64,000 nucleotides of DNA, taken from Entomoplasma freundtii (lineage in GTDB: Bacteria; Bacillota_I; Bacilli_A; Mycoplasmatales; Mycoplasmataceae). The stretch lies in contig NZ_CP024962.1 of the NCBI RefSeq assembly GCF_002804205.1, positions 372,001-436,000 on the forward strand, given 5' to 3'. Made by a program: the position numbers and the translations under genes. Below, piece by piece: positions 9,074 to 19,952 of the stretch. The notes under the pieces are model-generated. The model did not search any database. It had not been told where the DNA came from and saw only the letters and a program-made list of their open reading frames with translations. The first letter of the stretch is position 1, and the number at the start of each line of letters is the position of its first letter.

Positions 9074-11722
9074 ATGAAAAAATTGCTTGCCATCTTGGGA
9101 GCTACTACTATGGTAGTTTCTTCAAGTGTCACCGTAGTGGCCTGCACTAACGGCACAAAAACGGAAAATAAAAATGATGATGGAGGGTCAAAAGTGACCG
9201 TTCCTTACCTAAATAGTCGTAATAATTTAGAAGGGGCTGCTTCAATAATTGCTAAAGAACTGATTTTAACTGATCAATTCCAATTGTCACGTTCAGATTT
9301 TGAACGAAAAATTAACGGTCGTCTTGCTAATGAAGAAATTAAAAATTTAAATAGACCAATTTTAGAAAATGAACAAACCAAAAAATGAAGCGATTCTACA
9401 AGTGTTAATAGTTTATTAACAACTTATTTCTCAAGTTCCTCATTGAACATGGATGTTGTCGATAAAAATATTAGTTTAACCGGCAACCGAGGAGCCACCG
9501 ATGGCCAACTTTGGGCATTTTTGAAAAATAAATTTGGTCTTGATTTGGGTGAAAAAACCGAATTAATTGATATGGTTTTAAAGATGTTACCAGGAATTAA
9601 ATCGGCTGATATCAAAAACTTAGCTACAACTTATTTACCCAAATTAAATGATTTAGTGGCTAAGTTTGTTGATGGTAAAAAGACAGTTGCTGAAGGTATT
9701 TCTTTAGCAGCAAAACTTATTTTGGGTGATCAAGATTCGGCCATTATGAAGATGATTAATGAGCGTCTAAACTCAATTAATATGAACAGTTGGATTGATG
9801 CTGACACTAAAGGAGAGTCTTTACTACCAGCTGGTTTAATTAGTTTGGGTAATGGAATTTCGACAATTATTAAAAAACAACAAACATCCCCATATTACAG
9901 ACTAACGAAGGCTTCAATTAATGATGTAAAAGATTTAACTAAAAAATCAGGCAGTGCAGGTGGAAATTTAGGGAATGCTATTCGCGACTTAACTATTAAA
10001 GGCAAAGATAGTGCAGTGCTTGCCAATGATTTAGAAAAAAATATTAATATTTATGTTAACGGAATTAGTGATATTTTATTAGGGTTGCAATTCATTCAGG
10101 CTCACTTATTTTTGTTTAACGATGCCTGAAATTATCAAGATCATTTAAATACCCCTGATTTAAATCACCTTTTTAGTAAAGATGTTGATAATAAAAATTA
10201 TGTCAAGAATGTTTTAAATCAAAACGTTTTAGATAACCAAAAATTTAAACAATTAAGTACCAATGACACTTCAACTTTGAATTTAAAGTACTTGTTAACA
10301 ATTTTAACAAAAACTTTTGTTCCCTTAGACACTCAAAAAGATGCTCAAGGTCATCAATTGGCCAAGTTAATGTCTATCCTTTTCTTGTCACCGAATGATT
10401 TTCCAGTAAGTAAAGGAAAAGAAGTCGATGGCTTTTATGGAGGCCAATTCCTTGAATCGTTCTTAATGCCAATAATCGCAAATGCGATATCTAAAAAATT
10501 AGATTTAGATGCTACCAAGGCAGCAGGGGTCTCGATTGCTATTCAAAAAGCTCTGAAGGGAAGCATCATTTCATTTAATGAATTATTATTAACTGATAAA
10601 TCAGTTTACGATAGTGCTAAGTTGATTATTCAAAATACTTGCGATACTCTTGACGAATATAAAAGTTTGATTCTTCCTAATATTGGCGGACTTCCCGAAG
10701 ACAAACAAAAACTTATTAAAGCTTTATTGGATAATACTTCATCAATAAAAGTAGGGGTACCGTTATTGTTAAGGAACATTCCATTTATTGGTTCAGCTCA
10801 TAGTTTTAATTCCCTTTATTTAGAAGAACCATTGCAATTAGAAGACTTTATTAACAAGATATTTGGCTTATTGGAAGGTAAAGGAGATCTTATCCCAAAA
10901 GATAAAGTCGAACCTATAAAAGCTAAAGTTATTGATATTAATAAAAAAATTAATGGTCTACTTAAGGACCGCGAATTTAACATCAAGAACTTACTAATTA
11001 CTCAAATCAAGATGATTGGTGATCAAAGTGAAATGCCTTTATTATTTGGTGAACATTACCGTCAACGCTCTATTGTGAATATTTTTGCGGATATAGCTAA
11101 TCAAAATAATATTGATTGAGAAAATGGTACTTACGATGCTTCATATAACTTTGAAATGTCATCACTTAAAGGTTTATGAGATAAGATTGTAACCTTGGAT
11201 AAACCAACTCTTATTGAAGGTGGCAGAAGAACAACTAAAATTAACATGGTTTCAGCAATCTTAGAAAACCCAAGCAAAACTTCAGCTATTTTAGGGTTGG
11301 AAGAAAATGGAACCGTTCGCGAAACTAGTTTACTAAACTTCGTTTTTACGAATGTCCTAGGTATTAAAGATGATGGAAACCCAGACTCTACTGACAACTT
11401 AAACTTTTTATTTAATGTTACAAGTAACCTCTACAAAACTTTAAATCACCCAACAGTTGGAGCAACTTTTGATAATTTCTTTAGTAAAGTCTTTGATGAA
11501 AAAAGTTTTGATTTCCAATTTCAAGATTTGAAATTGGCAAGTGATGGTGTTGGTATTCTTTCAGAAACCGCCATTATTAGTTACCAAAATCCTTATGATA
11601 ATACTGAATGAATTTATACATTGAAATTTGCCCGTAGCCGTGTTGAAAAACCATTCCATGTTTCTGGTTTTTCCAAACAAGCAGTTGAAAAAGAAGTTCC
11701 AGAAAACCCAAGCAGAACTTAG
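9074..11722 (+). CDS. Large surface lipoprotein, unknown function
   Basis: 882-residue lipoprotein. The signal peptide MKKLLAILGATTMVVSSSVT leads to lipobox VVAC, with the modified Cys near residue 24, then a short Asn/Asp/Lys linker and a long soluble domain expected outside the membrane. No catalytic motif is seen. The N-terminal pattern and the alpha-helical, Ile/Leu/Asn-rich body resemble the paralogous lipoproteins that Entomoplasmataceae carry in many copies (such as the MOLPALP group), but that match is only an impression. RBS AAGGATG precedes ATG 9074. Four in-frame TGAs are Trp and the stop is TAG at 11720. Confidence 0.82.
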
Positions 11723-11741
11723 TTAATAAATATAAGAAATT

Positions 11742-11770
11742 AAAAACGACTCCTATTAGGAGTCGTTTTT
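11742..11770. terminator. Bidirectional terminator between lipoprotein and UPF0154 genes
   Basis: A perfect inverted repeat, AAAAACGACTCCTA with TTAGGAGTCGTTTTT, lies between two convergent stop codons. Confidence 0.9.
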
Positions 11771-11775
11771 CATCA

Positions 11776-12024
11776 TTATTTTTTGCTTTTTTTAATGGCA
11801 TTCATGGTTTTTTTAATGTCACTTTCACTTGGTTTACGACCCATGCTCATATACATGGCTCTAATTTGTGATTCAGTAATTGGTGGGTTATCACGAAGTT
11901 GTTTACGCACAATTGCTCTCGTGATAAAGAAACCAATTAAGCCTCCGACTAATAAAGCACCGATAATAACTCCGACAAGAGTACCGGCAAGAGCGCCACC
12001 GCTTAAACTTCCTAAAATTGGCAT
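11776..12024 (-). CDS. UPF0154 family small membrane protein (YneF-like)
   Basis: 82 residues: an N-terminal Gly-rich hydrophobic helix (residues 11-35) followed by the family tail RKQLRDNPPITESQIRAMYM and GRKPSESDIKK. The function is unknown across Firmicutes and Mollicutes; it is single-pass in the membrane. The ribosome site AAGGAG lies inside the end of tkt, and its ATG is one base after the tkt stop, so the two are co-transcribed and probably translationally linked. Confidence 0.9.
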   Translation of the reverse strand: MPILGSLSGGALAGTLVGVIIGALLVGGLIGFFITRAIVRKQLRDNPPITESQIRAMYMSMGRKPSESDIKKTMNAIKKSKK

Positions 12025-12025
12025 T

Positions 12026-14005
12026 TTATTTCTTCTCCTTTAATTTTTTCAAAATTTGGGGGACGATTTTATCTGCAGTAAAACCATATTTAGCAATAAC
12101 TTCGTCGCCAGGAGCTGAAGCTCCGAATTCATCAATTCCAAAACTTATCCCTTCATCACCGACATATTTACCTCAGCCATAAGTAGTTCCCATTTCTAAG
12201 GAAACACGGAAGGTTTTTGGATCGATAACTTGCTGACGGTAAGTTAAGGGTTGTTGTTCAAAGAGATTCATTGATGGCATTGAAACCACTCGACTCGAAA
12301 CATTATTTTGGAGCAATGCTTGTTGAATCGCTACGGCCAATTCGACTTCACTTCCCGTGGCAATTAAAGTAACTTCCGGATTTTGTTGGTCCGCCAGAAT
12401 ATAAGCTCCTTTAGCAACTTCAGCTATAACATTATGATGTTTTTGTTGGGCCAAATCTTGACGAGTCAAGATAATTGTTGATGGATGGTGTTTGTCTTTT
12501 AAAGCGTAGTGATAGGCACCAACGGTTTCGGCATAATCGGCTGGACGAAAAACGTTATGCATTGGAATTGAACGAACCATTGCTAATTGTTCAATTGGTT
12601 CGTGCGTTGGGCCATCTTCACCCACAGCGATTGAGTCATGAGTAAAAATAAATAAATTTTGTAATTTCATTAATGAAGCTAAACGCATTGCAGGTTTTAA
12701 GTAATCACTAAATACGAAGAACCCTGAACCGACTGGAAGGATTCCACCATGAGCAGCCATTCCGTTATTAATAGCGCCCATAGCAAATTCACGTACACCA
12801 TAAATAACATTGCGCCCATCGCGATTATTTGGTCCGTAGTTACCGTTTGGCCCCTTAATCTTTGTTGAGGAAGCTAAGTCAGCGCTACCTCCAAATAAAG
12901 TTGGGTTTTCTTGAGCTAATTGATTAAAGACTAGTCCAGAACTAATTCGAGTTGCTTGCTTTTGAACTGGAGTTGCTGCTAAAAGAGCTTCCACATTCAT
13001 TTCCCAATTATGGTTTAAAGCTTTTTCCAGTTCTTGATAGTCATTTGGAAATTCTTTAGCATAAACTTGACGCATTTCTTCTCATTCATGGTAAGTTTTC
13101 GCACCTCTATGGTTGACATTTTCCTTATAGAAATCGTAGGTTTCTTGTGGAATAACAAAGTCAGGATGGTCTCATTGATAGCGCTGTTTAACTATTGCCA
13201 AGTCAGTCCCTAATGGATTACCATGGACTTGGTTAGTACCTTCTTTTGTCGCTCCTCGACCAATGATGGTTTTAACTTCAATATAAGTAGGTTTAGAAGC
13301 TTTTTTAGCCTGATTTAAAGCTGCTTCTAAGGCTTCAAGGTCTTCACCATCATTAATTTCTAAAACGTTTCAACCTGCTGCCTCAAAACGTTTTTGGTGA
13401 TTTTCAATAGTTGCTTCACTAACTTTATCATCGAGTTGAATATCATTTGAATCATGAAGCAAAATTAACTTATGTAATTCTTGTTTTGCTGCAAAAGTGA
13501 TTGCTTCTTGAGAAATACCCTCTTGTAAATCACCATCACCACAAAGAACAAATGTATAATGGTTGATTAATGGGAAGTTCGGTTTATTAAAACGGTGCCC
13601 TAAAAATTTTTCTCCTAAAGCCATCCCAACACCCATGGCAATTCCTTGTCCTAAAGGTCCGGTAGTTACTTCCACTCCGTCTGTAAGGCCACGTTCAGGG
13701 TGACCAGGAGTTAATGAACCCCATTGACGAAAACGTTTTAGTTCATCCATTGGTAAATCAAAGCCACTTAGATGCAAGGCAGAGTAAAGTAAAGCCGAGC
13801 CATGACCCGCACTTAATACGAAACGGTCACGATTAAACCATTGTGAATGTTGGGGATCAATAGCCATTATTTTGGTGAACAGGGTAAATACCATTGGCGC
13901 TGCCCCAAGGACAATTCCAGGGTGCCCTGAATTAGCTTTGTTAATTGCTTCAACTCCGAGTATACGCATGGCATTTAAATGGAGGGAATCATCTTTTTTT
14001 GTCAT
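12026..14005 (-). CDS. tkt: Transketolase
   Basis: 659-residue thiamine-diphosphate enzyme of the non-oxidative pentose phosphate pathway; without an oxidative branch it supplies ribose-5-phosphate for nucleotides. Visible motifs are NSGHPG and LSAGHGSALLY (substrate and TPP), TGPLGQG, CGDGDLQEG (TPP/Mg binding), HDSNDIQLDD, the middle-domain segment THDSIAVGEDGPTHEPIEQL, which carries the catalytic Glu, and RPADYAE. ATG 14005 follows AGGAGAA. It is the first gene of a two-gene unit with the UPF0154 protein. Length and motifs are normal. Confidence 0.96.
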
Positions 14006-14110
14006 TTTTCTCCTATTTTTTGTTAAATAATTTTTAGCAACCTCTTAAATTGGACTGATTACTAAATTTTCTTTATGATTTTATCTTATAATTTTAGTTT
14101 TTTCTTTGTT

Positions 14111-15229
14111 TTAAACTAGAGGTTTTCTCACGGTTAATAAGTTTTGGAAACTTCTAGAAGGCAAATTAATATTTGTAGACACCGTAATATTTAGTTTCGG
14201 AATATTGGGCACATTAATCCAACCTAAATTACCGAGACTTAAGTCAAAGCGCTTAGTTTTAACGTCAATTTTAGGTTGATAGGTTAAAAAATGGTTATTT
14301 ATCAATTCGGCTTGTGGTTCAGGGTGTAACTCCAGTTGGTGTTTTTGCAAATAGTCATTACTTTTATTAGTTTTTGTACGGTGAATATCCAAATGCTGGT
14401 AAGCATAATAATGTAAATCAATTTTTTGTTCTGCTGGAAAAGAAAAATTAACACTAATTAGACCGCCAATAATTAAGCTTTGACCGCTTTCAATTTGGTA
14501 GGTATATTGGAGTAATTCTTTTTGAAAGTGCAGGTATTTGAGATCATTTGGTGTTACGTAATAATTTCATGCATCTTCACGATTGAGACCTGGAGTGTCA
14601 ATAATTGTTAAATAATCATTAATTTTGACTGGTAGAAAGTTCAACGTCGTATGGAAACTAGGTGCAGTTACTAAATTTTCTGACTGTTTATTTTGTTTCA
14701 AAAGGGCATTAATAAGTGAAGATTTACCGACATTAGAGTGACCAATAAAATATTGCTCATTTGTGTTTTGTTTTTCTAATTGTTTTTGTAAAAATTTTAA
14801 GCTATTGGTATTATTTTTTGAAACTAAAAAAACTTGGTAGTTCGTTAAAGGTGAAGTAGCAAAAAGGTCTTGAAAATATTTTTGCAACTTTAACCTTTTG
14901 ACAGCTTTTGGCATTAAGTCAACTTTGTTTACTAGGATAGTGACTTTTTCGTTAGCCAACAAAGTTTCTAAATAATGATTTCGACTTAATTCAATATCAA
15001 AAATATCAATCACATAGTAAAAAAGTCGATGCTTCAACTCATTTGGTTTTACCAAAAGTGAAGCCAATTGTTCAGTAAATTGGGCAGGAGTAATTTCTTG
15101 TGGAATAACTACTTTGTAATGTTTCATTTTGAAACAACGGAGACAGTATTGATTCGTTAATTTTTCTGAATAACCAATTTTTGATTGGTGTAGGTTTTGT
15201 AGGTCTGCTCCACAGCCATGACATTTCAT
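14111..15229 (-). CDS. yqeH: YqeH, circularly permuted ribosome-assembly GTPase
   Basis: 372 residues. An N-terminal zinc finger (CHGCG, then CLRC) is followed by a circularly permuted GTPase in the order G4-G5-G1-G3: NKVDLMP, then GHSNVGKSS (P-loop), then a switch I Thr in the FHTT segment, then DTPG. The C-terminal domain matches the usual YqeH tail in length. The family acts in 30S subunit assembly. Its ATG shares one base with the stop of the upstream exonuclease-like gene (TAATG), implying translational coupling. One in-frame TGA (Trp) lies near 14567. Confidence 0.93.
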
Positions 15230-16206
15230 TATTTTTCTTTATCCTCGGGCTTCTTCTGGGGTTGTTGTTTTTTAGGGGGTTTGGGTTTTAGTTGCTTCAC
15301 GTTTAGTTTTGGTTTCGAACTAGCATGGGGCTTTAAACTATTTTGTCAAAATGATAGTAATTCTCAAAGTTTATAAACATCATTGAAACAATGATGTTCC
15401 GCTTCTCTTACTGACCGATTAAGGTAATGATAGGTTTTTTCATTAGCAAAATTAGGCACGGTAAAAAAGGTTAAAGCATTTTGTGATAACCGGTAAATGT
15501 CAGCATTATCTTCGAAACCAAATTTGGGATAACTTTGACTCATATATTCAAAAAACTTTTTCAAACTCGGTAACTGGCGTGTTTCAGGGCCATAGAAACC
15601 AGGTTTTAAATTTTTTGGTTCTCAAAAAACGGAACCGTCCGCTTTGAAATTAGCAAAAGCCATATTATTTTCTAAAGAATTATAAACATCCAACATGAAT
15701 AATTTTGGCTCTGGTTGTAAAATGACCGGCGCGGAACGACGGTTAAAATAAGAAGTACATTGTTTGATCCAATTTTCGAGAATTGGTCGATCATTCGAGG
15801 CTCCGGCCACAATAATAGTGGCCACTTGATTTTTAACTAGTAAATGACAAAAATTATGAATCAATTGGGTATATTGTTTTTGAAAATCATAATTTTCATC
15901 ATTTAAACGGCGGCGAAGACGAAAATTTTTAATTAGTTTGTCTTTATTAAGAAGGGTTAAATCTTTTTTAGTTTTTATTAAGGCATAATCCAAAACATAA
16001 ACGATAGACTTATTTTTTTCATTATAAAGGGGGGTTAAGTTCGCATCAATTTGATGTGATTGATTAAAAAATTCCGTGTCTAAAATTAGCGCTGGATATT
16101 TGATTTGCGCTAAATCTTGGGCGAGTCCTTCTGGTTTCATGACAAATCATTGAAACTCGTTTAAATAATATTTTCTTACTGCAAATTCGTCTTTTGTTGA
16201 CTTCAC
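15229..16206 (-). CDS. DEDDh exonuclease-like protein
   Basis: About 325 residues. Three motifs appear in the spacing of DEDDh 3'-5' exonucleases (DnaQ fold): ALILDTEFF (Asp and Glu, motif I), IIVAGASNDRPILENWI (Asp, motif II) and AEHHCFNDVYKLW (H-x4-D, motif III). The fold is inferred from these. The C-terminus is a Lys/Pro-rich basic tail that could bind nucleic acid. The start is uncertain: GTG at 16206 keeps a plausible charged N-terminus, ATG at 16140 gives a protein 22 residues shorter; both keep motif I. It precedes yqeH with a one-base overlap, so a role near ribosome or RNA processing is suggested. Confidence 0.7.
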
Positions 16207-16264
16207 TTTTTTCTCTCTTGCTCTTTTATTATTCTACCAAAGGTCTCTTATTAATTTAATTAAT

Positions 16265-16273
16265 TGATATAAT
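16265..16273 (+). promoter_or_regulatory. Extended -10 promoter of the orphan gene at 16297
   Basis: TGA-TATAAT (TGn plus a perfect -10) lies 23 bases before the ATG, with no good -35. The RBS GAAGGAG follows close to the start codon. Confidence 0.6.
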
Positions 16274-16296
16274 CAACTTGATTTGAAGGAGAATGT

Positions 16297-17109
16297 ATGT
16301 TGTTAACTAAACAGTCGACGCTAAAGGACTTAACGAACGAAGTAGTGCTAAAATGGTTCAAAGAAATTATCAATGAACGCATCAAACAGTTAAGAACTGA
16401 GCTACAACAACTAATGAACCAAATGCCAATGTTAGGCCAATTTGGAAATGTAAACGCTGAAATGGGCCAAAGCATCGACCAAATTAAAATTGAGACTGGT
16501 TATTTAAAGAATATTGGGGAAATTAAAGCCTATAGCAAAAGTCATAGCTTTAATACGAATGATAATTTATTCAAAAATAATAATTTTTCGTTCGAAACCA
16601 TCACTCAGTTTCTCCAACAAGGAGAATCAATTCCTAAAATGCTAATTAAAATTCAATTAGGAGAAACTTTTGCCACAATTAGCAAAATTTTAGAAAAAAT
16701 TGAAATCCTTGACCAAAAAATTGGCCAAGATGAAACATTGGCAAATATTTCTAGTGAAGATCTTAATTATCTTTTATCTAAAACATTAGAACCTGTCGCT
16801 CAAGATTTAATTAATTTTGTGTCTAAAAATCGCAGTGACGCCGATAATGTTTTACCAGAAGCTATGGCTATTTTAAATAATCCAAATTGAGAAGAAAAAC
16901 AAAAAAATGTTGATATTGTTGATCGTTATTTTTCAAAGTTCAAAGTAAGTGCTCTATTCAATAATTTAATGAGCCCTGAAGATTTGGAAAAACGAGAAAA
17001 CCAAAGTGAATTGATTGAGTATAGTCAAGTTCTTGGTACTTTGCATTACTTAGATTACTTTATTAAATTGGCAGAAGAACTTCTTAAAACAGCAAAAAAC
17101 GTTGGTTAA
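16297..17109 (+). CDS. Orphan helical cytosolic protein
   Basis: 270 residues with no signal peptide and no membrane segment; predicted almost entirely alpha-helical, with amphipathic repeats such as KWFKEIINERIKQLRTELQQ and ISKILEKIEILDQKI. I recognise no family. One in-frame TGA (16888-16890) is Trp and the gene ends with TAA at 17107 inside its own terminator stem. It has its own extended -10 promoter and GAAGGAG site, and is the only plus-strand gene between 11.8 and 22.5 kb. It may be a lineage-specific Mollicutes protein; a structural or adaptor role is a guess. Confidence 0.72.
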
Positions 17110-17130
17110 TTCAAAAACCAACGTTTTTTT
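17094..17130 (+). terminator. Terminator of the orphan gene
   Basis: AAAAAACGTTGGTT pairs with AACCAACGTTTTTT around a short loop. The TAA stop codon is at the loop edge. Confidence 0.85.
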
Positions 17131-17148
17131 GACTATTAATTAAAAAAT

Positions 17149-17187
17149 AAAAAACCTTTCTTAAATTTTCATTAAGAAAGGTTTTTT
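17149..17187 (-). terminator. Terminator downstream of rpsU
   Basis: AAAAAACCTTTCTTAA and TTAAGAAAGGTTTTTT form a 16-bp stem with a 7-base loop, about 30 bases past the rpsU stop on the minus strand. Confidence 0.85.
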
Positions 17188-17217
17188 ATTTTTGAGTGAG
17201 ACCACGGCTTGCTCGTT

Positions 17218-17382
17218 TTATTTATATTTACGGTTTTGTTTTTGTTTGTAAATACGTTTTTCCTTTTTGCTCAAGTGGTATTCACGTTTACGTGCTTCTG
17301 CTTTATTAGTTGAAGCAACTTTTTGAAAGCGTTTTAATGCTTTTTCAATCGGTTCCCCTTCATGAACAGTAATACTTGCCAT
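17218..17382 (-). CDS. rpsU: 30S ribosomal protein S21
   Basis: 54 residues, very basic, with the S21 pattern ASITVHEGEPIEKALKRF followed by ARKREYHLSKKEKR. It binds 16S rRNA near the 3' end and helps initiation. ATG at 17382 is preferred over an in-frame TTG six codons upstream because family members start with MA-x-I. GGAG lies 12 bases upstream. It follows the acidic 494-residue gene on the same strand and is closed by a strong hairpin. Confidence 0.93.
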   Translation of the reverse strand: MASITVHEGEPIEKALKRFQKVASTNKAEARKREYHLSKKEKRIYKQKQNRKYK

Positions 17383-17444
17383 TAATTTTTTCAACTCCAA
17401 TTCAATCTTTTTAATTTTATCTTATTTTTTATTAAAAATAAAGA

Positions 17445-18929
17445 CTAAATAGAAGTGTCTAGCTTTCTTACATTAATCCTAATTTCTTTATGAGTTTCAA
17501 CATTCTCTAAAATAACCAATTTTTGCGGGTGTTGGAAAAAATCTAAAATTTCTTCCATATCTTTAATTACGTATTTGCTACCTTCGTACATAACTTCTTT
17601 GCCAATATTATTTTGGAACTCTTGCTTAGTAAAAGTTCGCTTTGTTAAATCTTCTTTGTTAACTAGAGTCCCTTTTGAGTCTGACTCATACTTATCTTCC
17701 ATTTTTTGTAAAAAGTCTAAAGCATCAGCAGTTGTTTCGGGAGTTGGCTCGTTGATATTCGTGTCCATGATGGTTACCAAATCTTCGGTAGCCTCTAAAG
17801 ATTCGAGAAATGATTCATTGAAAGTTTGGGTGCCGTTATCTTCTACTGAATAATCAAATAAGGAAGCACTATTTGTTGAAGCGGTAATGTCAAAGGGGTT
17901 TTCAATAATAGTTTCAAAAACCCGATCGTCAGATTGATTAAAATTTTGTCTTTCTTGCGTATTAAAATCTGGTTCAATATCTACTAACATTAAGCTTGGT
18001 TCTTGATCAGCAATATTATGAATCTCTTTAATTTGTTCCGTTAAGCTGGCCGAGAGGGTGCTTTCGGTTTGTACTAATTCACTGGCGGTTTTTTCAATTT
18101 CATCATCGGATAAGGTAGCTATAATTGCTTCTAATTGGGCATTCAAATCAAGGTCTTTTTGCGTTTCTTCTGCGGAATAACTTGCTGAAGTAACATGCAC
18201 TTCACTATCTTCAAAAATTTTGAATTGATTATTAGAAGACATATCTTCAACTTCGGTTTCCAGTTCGGAGTCATCTTCTGATTGTTCAATATCTTGATCA
18301 GTTTCTTCACCAAGTGGAACATCCTCATCATCGATTTCTAGATTAGGTTTTTTGGGTTTTCTAACTCATTTCTCATCTTCAAGACTTTCCAACGGCGAAC
18401 GATTAAGATTAACGTTGTCGGAAAAATCTTTTTCAGATTTAATTGGTTGACTTGTAAAGTTATAAAGAACGTTATTCGTAGCATCTAAAGTATCTTGTAA
18501 TTTAGTTTCTTCTAAGTTGGTCATCATTGTCTCTGTTTTGAGTTTCTCAGCACTTTGAGAAGCCTCAATTTTTTGGTTTTTAGGAGCGCGATAATTCATC
18601 AAGGTCGATAATTCATCAATCCGACGTTGATCTTTTCATTTTTGTTCTAAATCGGATAAGGGAGCTTCTTTACGAAAATGGGGATTCATAGTTAAGGTAT
18701 AGCGCTTGTATTTTAAAAAAGCATCTTCTCTACTTTTATGGTTATCACGAAGCCAAAGCAAATACTTAATAAACCTTTGTACCTCAAGGCGCATATAAGT
18801 TTCGTAAGGCTCTAAATCTTCTTGCAACAAATCTCAAATGCTATCCAGATCTAAATTTAGATCGATTAATTTATCAATTTCATAGCGTAATTTACTTGTT
18901 AAGCATTCATCAATCGTCTTCTTTTCCAT
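17445..18929 (-). CDS. Acidic low-complexity protein of unknown function
   Basis: 494 residues in three regions. Residues 1-110 are helical and mixed in charge (KLRYEIDKLIDLNLDLDSIW, later YLLWLRDNHKSREDAF). Residues about 110-415 are Glu/Asp/Ser/Thr-rich and probably disordered. The last 70 or so residues are a compact, likely beta-rich domain (GKEVMYEGSKYVIKDMEEI, KLVILENVETHKEIRINVRKL). There are no membrane segments and no known family. ATG 18929 follows AGAGG, with a TATAAT 20 bases further up. It is upstream of rpsU on the same strand with a 62-base gap. The layout suggests an adaptor or scaffold; this is inference. Confidence 0.75.
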
Positions 18930-18949
18930 TTTAAACCTCTTTTATTTTT

Positions 18950-18978
18950 ATTATACTGAGAAAAAAACCCGAAAAGAA
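18950..18978 (-). promoter_or_regulatory. Probable promoter of the acidic protein-rpsU unit
   Basis: On the minus strand a perfect TATAAT (18955-18950) is preceded, 17 bases away, by a weak TTCTTT. It starts right after the coaE terminator stem. Confidence 0.5.
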
Positions 18979-19001
18979 AAAGCACTCATTTCAAGTGCTT
19001 T
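18979..19001 (-). terminator. Terminator of coaE
   Basis: AAAGCACT and AGTGCTTT form an 8-bp stem with a 7-base loop. Read on the minus strand it is followed by a T-rich stretch, nine bases past the coaE stop. Confidence 0.75.
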
Positions 19002-19009
19002 AAGTTAAT

Positions 19010-19594
19010 TTATAATTTACTAACCTTAAAATTCATCATTAAGGTATCTAATTTATTATAAAAACTTTCTAATGAATCATCATTATTAAGAATAATGTCC
19101 CCACGAAAATCTTGCAACCATATTTCTTGAATTTGGGCAATCTTTTTGGTTTCATCACTTTCACGTTGGTCACGTTGCATAATTCTTTTAATCAAGATTG
19201 GCTTTGGTGTTTGTATCTCCACCAAATATTCGACAGGAATATTAAACAATGGGAGCAACGCCCCTTCTACAACCACATTTTTATCGATGGGAATGGAATT
19301 TAATAAAGATTTAGTTTTGGTTTCAATTAACGGTCAAACAAAAGCAGCAAATTTTTGGTTATCAACCAAGCTATTAAATAAGATAATTCTTAGTTGGTTC
19401 CGATCGATTTGATTCTTTTCTTGATTATAAGAAGTAGGAAAGTTAGCCATTACAAAAGAGAGAACTACTTCCTCGTTCATTATCTCTTTGCTAATTTCAT
19501 CAAGGTCGAGAATCTCTAAATCATAATTTTTACTTAAATAATTCAAAGCAGTCGTTTTGCCACTACCAATTAAGCCATATAATCCAAGTCGCAT
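19010..19594 (-). CDS. coaE: Dephospho-CoA kinase
   Basis: 194-residue P-loop kinase that phosphorylates dephospho-CoA at the ribose 3'-OH, the last step of CoA synthesis. The P-loop is GLYGLIGSGKTT near residues 4-15, then LDLDEISKEI (the Asp that contacts CoA), the VVEGALLP core strand and an RIMQRDQRE lid with Arg residues. The length is typical. It starts with ATG 19594 and is the last gene of the holA-membrane protein-small protein run before a terminator. Confidence 0.92.
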
Positions 19595-19630
19595 TAGTCC
19601 CCCATTAGTAATATCTAAGTTTGATTATAA

Positions 19631-19909
19631 TTAATAATCCATTAAACTTAGTTGCTTTTCGGGTGAAACGGGTGAACAAGTAATAATGACATTCGAATCC
19701 TTACTAATTACAAAATAAAGTTGTCCTTTTGAACCAGCGCGAATGTAAAGATCATATTTAGATTCAAAAGAATAATTAGAATTTTTAATTAAATCCATAA
19801 TTTTTTCTTTAACTTCATAATCAGGAAGACCAGTTAGTTTCAACCGCTCACGACAACGTTGGAGACCGTGATCAGTAAAACCATAAGAATGTTTAAAATA
19901 GTAACTCAT
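19631..19909 (-). CDS. Small basic protein, possibly DUF4258-like
   Basis: 92 residues. The pattern YGFTDHGLQRCRERLKL, then VKEKIMDLIKNS, then YIRAGSKGQLYFVISKDSNVIITC resembles the DUF4258 fold (His/Arg helix, then a beta-sheet), which is related to RelE/ParE toxins, but this is only a pattern match. ATG at 19909 is chosen because AAGGAG sits 9 bases upstream; a longer reading would start inside the preceding terminator. The RBS comes immediately after the T-run of that terminator, so expression may depend on read-through. No antitoxin-like partner is adjacent. Confidence 0.7.
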   Translation of the reverse strand: MSYYFKHSYGFTDHGLQRCRERLKLTGLPDYEVKEKIMDLIKNSNYSFESKYDLYIRAGSKGQLYFVISKDSNVIITCSPVSPEKQLSLMDY

Positions 19910-19924
19910 GGCCAAATTCTCCTT

Positions 19925-19952
19925 AAAAAAACCCAAAATTAATTTTGGGTTT
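19925..19952 (-). terminator. Palindromic terminator overlapping a stop codon and abutting the next RBS
   Basis: AAACCCAAAATT/AATTTTGGGTTT is a perfect 24-base palindrome (19929-19952) followed on the minus strand by a run of seven T and then directly AAGGAG. The TAA stop of the membrane protein gene lies in its centre. Confidence 0.75.
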
